Positions 1 through 5,300 of a DNA stretch of 9,281 bases are shown in pieces; the stretch's first letter is position 1, and each line of letters starts with the position of its first letter. Origin of the DNA: an uncultured bacterium (GTDB lineage: Bacteria > Actinomycetota > Coriobacteriia > Coriobacteriales > Coriobacteriaceae); assembly GCA_905214905.1 (NCBI GenBank), contig CAJMNK010000071.1, positions 1 through 9,281 on the forward strand, in the 5' to 3' direction. A program made the translations under genes and the position numbers. A model generated the notes under the pieces. That model worked only from the letters and a program-made list of their open reading frames with translations, was not told the DNA's origin and did no database searches.

Positions 1-423
1 GATCTCTTTTGCCAGCTCGTCGGCCTTGGCGATAGCGCCCTTCATGCCCTTGGAGCCGTCGGTGAGCACGAGCTGCGCACCGTATGCCTGCATCAGCTTG
101 CGGCGCTCGACGGACATGGTCTCGGGCATGGTGATGATCACCTTGTAGCCGCGGGCCGCCGCCACCGAGGCGATGCCGACGCCGGTGTTGCCGCTCGTGG
201 GCTCGATGATGGTGTAGTCGCCGCCACGCACGAGCTTGCCGGCCTTCTCGGCCTCGTCAATCATGTTCTTGGCGACGCGGTCTTTAACGGACCCGGCGGG
301 GTTGAAGTATTCCAGTTTGACGAGCACGCGGGCCCTGAGGTCCTCGTCGGCCTCAAAGTGGGTGAGCTCCAGAAGCGGGGTGTGGCCGATAAGCTGATCG
401 ATGGACGTGTAAACATTGCTCAT
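1..423 (-). CDS. cysK: Cysteine synthase A (O-acetylserine sulfhydrylase), N-terminal part, cut by window edge
   Basis: This PLP enzyme makes L-cysteine from O-acetylserine and sulfide in the cytoplasm. The start at 421-423 sits 6 nt downstream of a GGAGG site (complement of 430-434), and the first 141 codons are present. The family normally has about 300-310 residues, so the C-terminal half lies left of the window. Visible marks are the N-terminal IGHTPLLEL segment (residues 12-20), the PLP-lysine motif NPAGSVKDR with the Schiff-base lysine at K47, and the substrate-binding loop EPTSGNTGVG (74-83). TMPETMSVERR (98-108) is also typical of CysK. CysM and cystathionine beta-synthase share the fold, but the loop sequence and length match CysK best. 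It is divergent from an Rrf2 regulator, which suggests sulfur-responsive control. No defect is seen in the visible part. Confidence 0.95.
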   Translation of the reverse strand, partial: MSNVYTSIDQLIGHTPLLELTHFEADEDLRARVLVKLEYFNPAGSVKDRVAKNMIDEAEKAGKLVRGGDYTIIEPTSGNTGVGIASVAAARGYKVIITMPETMSVERRKLMQAYGAQLVLTDGSKGMKGAIAKADELAKEI

Positions 424-495
424 GGTGAACCTCCAAAGTGTTCAAATGACTGGATACCGTGTGGTTTTACGGTGTTTCTAGCAGCGAAACCCACA

Positions 496-508
496 AACCT
501 TATAGGTT
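496..508. promoter_or_regulatory. Palindrome AACCT-TAT-AGGTT, candidate operator in the cysK leader
   Basis: Perfect 5-bp arms flank a 3-bp centre. The site lies about 16-28 nt downstream of the predicted cysK start point, where a bound repressor would block early elongation or promoter clearance. The divergent Rrf2 protein is the obvious candidate to bind it, but that is inference. The arms are short and AT-rich, so chance occurrence is possible. Confidence 0.35.
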
Positions 509-530
509 GTTCGTTTAGCTGTTGGGAAGC

Positions 531-559
531 ATAGTAGACACTAAAGCCTAGTAATGCAA
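531..559 (-). promoter_or_regulatory. Sigma-70-type promoter of cysK
   Basis: Read on the minus strand, TTGCAT (complement of 554-559) and TACTAT (complement of 531-536) are separated by exactly 17 nt. The predicted transcription start is near 524, giving a leader of about 100 nt. A weak hairpin lies in that leader (ACCGT at 456-460 with ACGGT at 469-473). No riboswitch or T-box is recognised. Confidence 0.6.
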
Positions 560-581
560 TAGGAAATAGGAGATTATTGCA
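555..581. promoter_or_regulatory. 27-bp inverted repeat TGCAAT-N15-ATTGCA over the cysK -35 box
   Basis: TGCAAT (555-560) and ATTGCA (576-581) are perfect inverted 6-bp arms. The left arm overlaps the -35 hexamer of cysK. Between the arms, and overlapping the left one, is a tandem direct repeat AATAGGA-AATAGGA (558-571). Rrf2 regulators such as IscR and CymR bind sites of about 25-27 bp, so both size and place suit an operator for the neighbouring regulator. Function is inferred. Confidence 0.35.
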
Positions 582-612
582 AGTTGATTAACCATCTTGA
601 CCGGAACGGGTA

Positions 613-640
613 TTTTCAAAGTCAATTTTTCGGCTAGAAT
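613..640 (+). promoter_or_regulatory. Likely promoter of the Rrf2 regulator gene
   Basis: TAGAAT at 635-640 matches the -10 consensus at 5 of 6 positions. TTTTCA at 613-618, with a 16-nt spacer, is a weaker -35 box. The predicted start is near 647, giving a short leader of about 30 nt that carries the GAAAGG ribosome site (660-665). TTGACC at 597-602 is a better -35 sequence but has no -10 at proper distance. Confidence 0.4.
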
Positions 641-676
641 TTCAACGGACTAAAAGACCGAAAGGCAGCACTATAT

Positions 677-1105
677 ATGTTGGTTTCTACTAAGGGCAGG
701 TACGCCCTGCGCGTTATGGTCGACCTGGCCGAGCACCAGGCGACAGGCCGTATCCCGCTTAAAGAGATTGCGGCGCGTCAGGGTATTTCGGAGAAGTACC
801 TCGAGAATATTCTGGCTACGCTCGTGCGCGCCAATATGCTCTCGGGCATGCGCGGCAAGGGCGGCGGCTATGTGCTCACGCGCCCGCCCGAGCAGTACAC
901 GGTGGGCGAGATTCTGCGCCTGACCGAGGGTAGTCTGGCACCGGTCGCATGCCTGGACGGCGACTGCAAGGGCTGTTCGCGTTCGGATGAGTGTCCCACA
1001 CTCGATGTGTGGAAGAACCTGGACAAGCTCATCAACGACTACCTCGATGGCGTGACGCTCGATCAACTTGTCGCTCCCAACGAAGGCTACGATTACGTCA
1101 TCTAA
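677..1105 (+). CDS. Rrf2-family transcriptional regulator (IscR/CymR-like) with a four-cysteine cluster
   Basis: This 142-residue winged-helix regulator has the usual length for the family. The opening MLVSTKGRYALRVMVDLA is the canonical Rrf2 N-terminus and fixes the start at 677, 11 nt after a GAAAGG site. The recognition helix region spans about residues 26-50 (IPLKEIAARQGISEKYLENI), and the wing has RGKGGGYVL (59-67). A cysteine-rich loop follows: C92, C97, C100 and C106, then PTLDVW. This resembles the Fe-S ligand loop of IscR/NsrR, although the IscR His ligand position appears to be Leu. The protein ends in GYDYVI; a C-terminal Ile is the feature by which partner proteins dock into the CysK active site, and CymR ends similarly. 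Divergent placement beside cysK suggests control of cysteine or Fe-S metabolism. Whether it is functionally IscR or CymR cannot be settled from sequence alone. Confidence 0.9.
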   Translation: MLVSTKGRYALRVMVDLAEHQATGRIPLKEIAARQGISEKYLENILATLVRANMLSGMRGKGGGYVLTRPPEQYTVGEILRLTEGSLAPVACLDGDCKGCSRSDECPTLDVWKNLDKLINDYLDGVTLDQLVAPNEGYDYVI

Positions 1106-1112
1106 CCCACAC

Positions 1113-1143
1113 CTGCCATTTGGGGACGGGGTGGAAATGGCAG
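1113..1143. repeat. Inverted repeat CTGCCATTT / AAATGGCAG around a G-rich loop
   Basis: Perfect 9-bp arms (1113-1121 and 1135-1143) enclose the 13-nt loop ggggacggggtgg. It begins 8 nt after the regulator's stop codon, has no following T-run, and precedes a separate strong terminator, so it is not needed as a terminator. The loop motif TTGGGGACGG (1120-1129) recurs at 2296-2305, which suggests a dispersed intergenic repeat. The number of copies elsewhere in the genome is unknown. Confidence 0.55.
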
Positions 1144-1174
1144 ATTCTCTCGCCCTTTGAGACTTGGCAAATAA

Positions 1175-1211
1175 GAAGGCCGCCCATTTTTGTGATGGGC
1201 GGCCTTCGTTT
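1175..1211. terminator. Bidirectional intrinsic terminator between the convergent regulator and membrane-protein genes
   Basis: A perfect 13-bp stem (GAAGGCCGCCCAT at 1175-1187, complement at 1195-1207) has a 7-nt loop. On the plus strand it is followed by GTTTT, and on the minus strand by TTATTTG. It lies between two convergent genes, ending 40 nt before the minus-strand stop codon at 1248, so it can end both transcripts. A smaller hairpin with TTTT (1231-1249) may help on the plus strand. Confidence 0.85.
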
Positions 1212-1247
1212 TGGGCTGTTGAGACGGGCGCGGCCGGAATGGCCGTT

Positions 1248-1613
1248 TTAGCCCTCGGCGATGCTGTCGAGGATGCTGCGCATGATGGACACCAGGATGC
1301 TGCCCATAAAGGCCGATCCAAAGCTGGCGATGGAGATACCCGCGCCCAGCAGATTGACCGACAGATAGCTGGCCAGCTCGAGCATAAAGCTGTTGACTAC
1401 GAGCTGAAAAATACCCAGCGTAATGATCGTGAGCGGCAGCGAGATAACCGTCAGAAACGGCTTGACGAGCGAATCGACGATGTTCAGGAACAGTCCCACG
1501 AAGGCGAAACAGACCCAGGCCTCGGCAAAACCGAAGGGCTGGATGCCGGGGACGAGGAACGTGGCAATCGCGATGGCGATCGAGGTAAAGAGCCAGTTAA
1601 GCATAAAGCGCAT
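1248..1613 (-). CDS. Small integral membrane protein, YvlD / 'phage holin family 4' (PF04020-like)
   Basis: This 121-residue protein is almost entirely hydrophobic, with four likely membrane segments at about residues 3-22, 31-48, 53-78 and 88-114. The central stretch LVKPFLTVISLPLTIITLG (49-67) is the family signature, with the conserved Lys-Pro between helices. A start at 1613 is supported by AAGGA 8 nt upstream on the minus strand. The family is common in non-phage chromosomes and its exact role is poorly known. In Bacillus a relative belongs to a cell-envelope-stress operon. There is no endolysin or other phage gene nearby, so the 'holin' label should not be taken as lysis function. It may be co-transcribed with the start-less frame that overlaps its 5' end. 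Confidence 0.85.
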   Translation of the reverse strand: MRFMLNWLFTSIAIAIATFLVPGIQPFGFAEAWVCFAFVGLFLNIVDSLVKPFLTVISLPLTIITLGIFQLVVNSFMLELASYLSVNLLGAGISIASFGSAFMGSILVSIMRSILDSIAEG

Positions 1614-1809
1614 GGTGTGAATCCTTTCTTGCGCAGGGTGCGTCGGTGTCGCGTGAAGCGGTTTGCTGCGGCGGCTTGGACGGCCGCTCGGGTGTGCCGC
1701 CTTGTTCGGCCGCCCATTGTCTCAGATATTCGTGGAGCTTACGTGCGCATTCGGTTTCAAAACGGCGTTCGTCCTGAAAAACGCGCCGCTGGCAGAGAGT
1801 CTTGTCGCT
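1597..1809 (-). other. Possible unrecognised or decayed small coding frame upstream of the membrane-protein gene
   Basis: Stop to stop, this minus-strand frame gives 70 residues with a strongly protein-like makeup: an amphipathic, charged stretch (FQDERRFETECARKLHEYL, residues 11-29), then a Pro/Thr-rich tail. Its TAA stop overlaps the start of the 121-residue membrane protein by 17 nt, as in translationally coupled genes. Against it, the frame has no ATG, GTG or TTG, and a TAA sits immediately upstream, so it would need a non-standard start or be a remnant of a frameshifted gene. I recognise no family. It may simply be chance in a GC-rich region. Confidence 0.25.
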
Positions 1810-1823
1810 TTAGTTTGGTGGTG

Positions 1824-1832
1824 TGCTACACT
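1824..1832 (+). promoter_or_regulatory. Extended -10 promoter (TGC-TACACT) of the TrpR-like gene
   Basis: TACACT at 1827-1832 with the TG dinucleotide at 1824-1825 forms an extended -10 element. The best -35 candidate, TTGTCG at 1802-1807, has a long 19-nt spacer, so the extended -10 would have to carry recognition. The predicted start is near 1839, giving a leader of about 100 nt. Confidence 0.4.
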
Positions 1833-1837
1833 GCTAC

Positions 1838-1890
1838 GGGCAAAAGCCACAGGCGTTGCCCTATTGCATAGAACGGGCGAACGATGCCCG
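1838..1890 (+). promoter_or_regulatory. Two stem-loops in the leader of the TrpR-like gene
   Basis: The first hairpin pairs GGGCAA (1838-1843) with TTGCCC (1856-1861) and contains an inner GCC-ACA-GGC stem. The second pairs CGGGC (1874-1878) with GCCCG (1886-1890) around a 7-nt loop. The first begins at the predicted transcript start. They could stabilise the mRNA, act as operators in DNA form, or mean nothing; no known riboswitch class is recognised. Confidence 0.3.
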
Positions 1891-1937
1891 ATGTCAGTAT
1901 CAACTTCGATGCCTTATGGCGGGTTTGGCGGTGATCG

Positions 1938-2237
1938 ATGAATATCGAGAACATGTTTGACAAGCCTGATGTCAAGCAGCTGGTCCACGCATTTAGTCTT
2001 TTGGATGACGAGAAGGATATCCAGGCGTTTTTGACCGATATCTGCACGCCGCGCGAGATCTGCGATCTTTCGCAACGTCTGCAGGTTGCGCGTTATCTGG
2101 ATGAGGGCGAGCCTTATGTTGAGGTTCAGGCCCGCACCGGCGCTTCGTCCACTACGGTGAGCCGCGTGTCCAAGGCACTCAACGGCGAGTACGGCGGCTA
2201 TCGCAAGATCCTCATCAAGCTGGAGGATGGCGAGTAG
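1938..2237 (+). CDS. TrpR-like DNA-binding protein, YerC/YecD family
   Basis: This 99-residue protein matches the TrpR superfamily in length and pattern. It has a helical N-terminus, then TPREICDLSQRLQVARYL (37-54), equivalent to the TrpR segment before its helix-turn-helix. The reading helix follows as GASSTTVSRVSKALN (68-82), close to the TrpR pattern of a glycine-led, Thr-rich turn and recognition helix. YerC/YecD proteins are common in Firmicutes and Actinobacteria. They lack an established ligand, and a tryptophan-repressor role should not be assumed. The start at 1938 has only a weak GGCGG-type ribosome site. No tryptophan genes lie nearby. The gene appears monocistronic, with its own promoter and a terminator 27 nt after its stop. 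Confidence 0.9.
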   Translation: MNIENMFDKPDVKQLVHAFSLLDDEKDIQAFLTDICTPREICDLSQRLQVARYLDEGEPYVEVQARTGASSTTVSRVSKALNGEYGGYRKILIKLEDGE

Positions 2238-2263
2238 GCCAGCGACAAAAACGAATTGCGCAG

Positions 2264-2289
2264 AACCGTCCCTTCGGGGGCGGTTTTTT
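2264..2289 (+). terminator. Intrinsic terminator after the TrpR-like gene
   Basis: A 9-bp stem (AACCGTCCC at 2264-2272, GGGGCGGTT at 2277-2285, one G-T wobble) is closed by a stable TTCG tetraloop and runs into six T's (2284-2289). This insulates the downstream addBA operon, which therefore needs its own promoter within 2290-2393. TAGGAT at 2349-2354 is a weak -10 candidate there, with no convincing -35. Confidence 0.88.
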
Positions 2290-2295
2290 GATCCC

Positions 2296-2305
2296 TTGGG
2301 GACGG
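2296..2305 (+). repeat. Second copy of the TTGGGGACGG intergenic motif
   Basis: This is identical over 10 bp to 1120-1129, and both copies are followed within a few bases by GGAAAT (gtggaaatgg versus aggaaatctg). Both copies lie just downstream of a gene end on the plus strand. The 3' part GGGACGG (2299-2305) is also the exact reverse complement of CCGTCCC (2266-2272) in the preceding terminator stem. Confidence 0.4.
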
Positions 2306-2393
2306 AGGAAATCTGTTGGCGTGGGGCAAATGTGTCCGCGCGGGCGGGTAGGATGGAAGCACTGATTATTGCGAACGGTTTGAGTGGAGGACC

Positions 2394-5300
2394 ATGCCTG
2401 TTCGAATCTATACCACCAACGCCGGCGCGGATTTGAGCGATGCCGAGGCGGCGCTGCTCGCCGACCTGGTTGCCCGCCACGGGCGTGCCGTTTTGCTGGC
2501 GCCTACGTTTGCCGAGCTCGATCTGTGCCGTCATGATGCGGCGGAAGTTGGGGTTTCACTGGGTATCGATTACAAGACCCCTTCGTCGTGGCTTCGCTCG
2601 CTTTGGGAGCTTTTGGGCGACGGGCGCGGTTTCGTCGACAACCTGCAGCGCCAGATGCTGTTTTCGGACATGGTAGCGCGTCTCGACGACGCCGACCTGC
2701 AGCCGCTTTCGCGCAGCCAGGGCACGGTGCGTATGCTCGCGCGTATGGCTCGCGATGTGCTGCCGGGTGTGGCAGGGACAGGTGCCGAGCGTTGCTGCGA
2801 CAACGTTTGCAAGCCCAAGCCCAGAAGCGACGCCGAGGCTCGCGTGTTTGAACTTTTGTGCGCCTATGCGCGCGGTTTGGACCGTCGAGATATGGTCGAG
2901 CCCTGCGAGGCGGCTGACATTATGGCCGGCGCTTTGGCCGACAACCTGCCGGCGTGCACCCGCGCCGTATGCGTGCGCGGTATCACGTCGTTTACGCACG
3001 GCCTGCTCGAGTTGCTGTCTGCCGTGGCAAGCAACGGGGGAGAGGTTGTCGTGCTGCTCGCTTGCGAGCAAGCGGCGATGCGCGAGGACCTGGCTGCCGC
3101 CTTTGATGCCCGCGGCGTGCTGTTTGAGGTTGCACCGCTGGACGAGGATGCCGGCGCTCCCGCGATTGCTCCAAAGTCCGTCGTACGTCCTGCCTTTGTG
3201 GAAGTCGCCGGGCCCCATGCCCGTGCCCGTGTCTATGCGGACGTCATCGATAAGATGGTGAAAGCGCGCAAGGAGTCCAAGGTCAACGATGCCGCCTCCG
3301 CACCCGTCGATCCCGTGCGCGTACTCGTGGTGTCCGCCCGGGCACCCCAGCTGTTCGGCGAGCTTGCCGCTCGTTTGGCGGCGCGCCACGTTGCTGCCGA
3401 GACGGCCGAGTTCACGGCGTTTTCCCAATCCATTGCGGGCAGGCAGTTCACGGCGCTCGCCAATCTGATCGAGCGCATGAAGGCCGCCGACGAGGGCACC
3501 GCCTCCAAGACCGAGTGGTGGCCCGCCCCGGAGCTTACTGACTGGATCTACAGTCCGCTTTCAGGCGCCGATGCCGCCAGCGCGCGAACCTTCGATAAGA
3601 ACATGCGACTGTCGCGCAGCAAGACCACTGCGGGCGTCAAGAGCCTGCTGCAGAGCGTGCAGGGCCAGGTGAGGGGCGCGCGTAAAGCGGCGAGCGACGA
3701 GAACTGGTTTAAGAACGTGCCGTGCGTGGTCTCGGACGTGTTCCAGGCGCTGTGGCGCGACAAGCCCGTGACGGCGCTCAAGGCCATGCTTGCCGTTGCC
3801 GAGGCACTGCCCGATCGCGCGCTTGGTGGTCTCGACGGTCAGGCCCGTCGCCAGGCGGAGGTGGCCCTGCTGCGCCACGCGATCGACATCCTTATGAACG
3901 ATGCTCGCGCGCTCGACGTGTCGCAGGCCGCGACCGTGCCCGTGCTCGATGGCATTCGCACCAAGGTGGACAAGCGTAGCACCGCCTACGATTACGAGAC
4001 CTACGAGGTTGACCGTGCGCCACGTGCCCAGGTTCGCTTTACTTCGCTTGCCGATGCGGCGGCCCTGCGCCCCGGCAGCTACGATGCCGTGCTGTTTGCC
4101 GATGTCGATCTGGACAGCTATCCGCTCTCACACGAGGAGGGGCCGCTGGCCACGCTGACGGCGAGCCTTGGTCGCGAGGGCGTGACGCTTGAGCCCGCGG
4201 CTTTGCTGCGCGTGCGCTTTGGCCACGCGATGCAGACGGCACGCGGTCCGGTTGCGCTTGCCCGCGTGACGCACGATCGCCAGGCACGCGAGTGCTATCC
4301 AGCCGCCGTGTGGACCGAGCTGCGGGCGCACGCCGAGGCCGCTGACGCTGCTAAGGCCGCTGACGCCGACAAGGCCGCTGACGCCGACAAGACCGCTGAC
4401 GATGCCAAGGCCGCTGACGACGCTAAGGCCGCTGACGCCGACAAGGCGAAGTGCGTGGGTGAGGGCGATATCGTAAGGGACTTCGATCCCGCGGCAGGCG
4501 AAGGTCTCAAGCGCGAGCGCGTGACCTGTGAAGCCCCTCAGCATCTGAGTGCCGAGGCCGTGCCGTATTTGGTCCTGCGCCGTCGTGACGGCGAGGACGA
4601 GGACGCGCCGCTCGTGCCGCGTCTGACGTCCGCCTCGCAGATCGAGGCCTATTCCACCTGCCCGCTGTGCTGGTTCGTGTCGTATCGCGTCAAGCCCCAG
4701 TCCATCGATGCGGGCTTTGGCAACATGGAGAAGGGCAACTTTGTCCATGACGTGCTGGAGCACTTGCATGCGCGTCTTCCGCAGGAGGGCATGGAGCGCG
4801 TGACGCCCATGAATCTGCCGCGCGCGAAGGAGCTGCTGCACGAGGTCTTTGCCGAGACCCTGGCCGAGCACGCCGGCAAGCGCGGTACCGAGGGCCCGCT
4901 GGTGCCGCTCTCCCCGGTGGAGGAGCGTCAGGTGGCCGAGATTCTGCCGCAGTTGGAAGGCGTGCTCGCCTACGAGTCCGAGGCGCTCGCGCCCTTCGCG
5001 CCGCGCTATCTGGAGTTTGCGTTCAACGAGCTCCAGGTCGAGTATGCCGGTTGGCCGCTCGGCGGGCGCATCGACCGCGTGGATGTGGATGCCGAGAATC
5101 GCGCCGTGGTAATCGACTACAAGCATCGTTCGGGTGTCGAGGAGTTTAAGCTCGCCGACCCCACGGTGCGCGACGAGGAGTCGGGCGAGGCTCCCATCGA
5201 CGACCCGCGCTGGCTGCCGCCCCATACCCAGACACTCATCTACGCGCAGGCCATGCGTCGGGCGCTGGGCCTAGATACCCGCGCAGCGCTCTACTTTTCC

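Noticed and set aside
424..530. T-box, SAM riboswitch or cysteine leader in front of cysK
   Set aside because: Only one weak 5-bp hairpin and one short palindrome are present; no T-box sequence, S-box core or leader peptide rich in Cys was found.
1248..1613. Idea that the holin-family gene marks a prophage
   Set aside because: No lysin, structural, integrase or repressor gene lies nearby, and this membrane family is common on ordinary chromosomes.
1164..1871. A 235-codon plus-strand frame
   Set aside because: It runs across the terminator and antisense through the membrane-protein gene, has no ribosome site, and its highly charged low-complexity sequence matches no family.
1938..2237. Calling the TrpR-like protein the tryptophan repressor
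   Set aside because: The sequence fits the YerC/YecD branch, and no trp gene or tryptophan-rich leader is nearby.
2556..3428. A 290-codon minus-strand frame opposite the first part of addB
   Set aside because: His/Arg/Gly-rich shadow composition with no recognisable domain; the plus-strand frame is continuous with a conserved protein.
4128..5225. A 365-codon open frame on the minus strand opposite addB
   Set aside because: It is antisense to the conserved AddB nuclease domain. Its repetitive VSGL segment is merely the complement of the 18-bp repeats, and the amino-acid makeup is typical of a GC-rich shadow frame.
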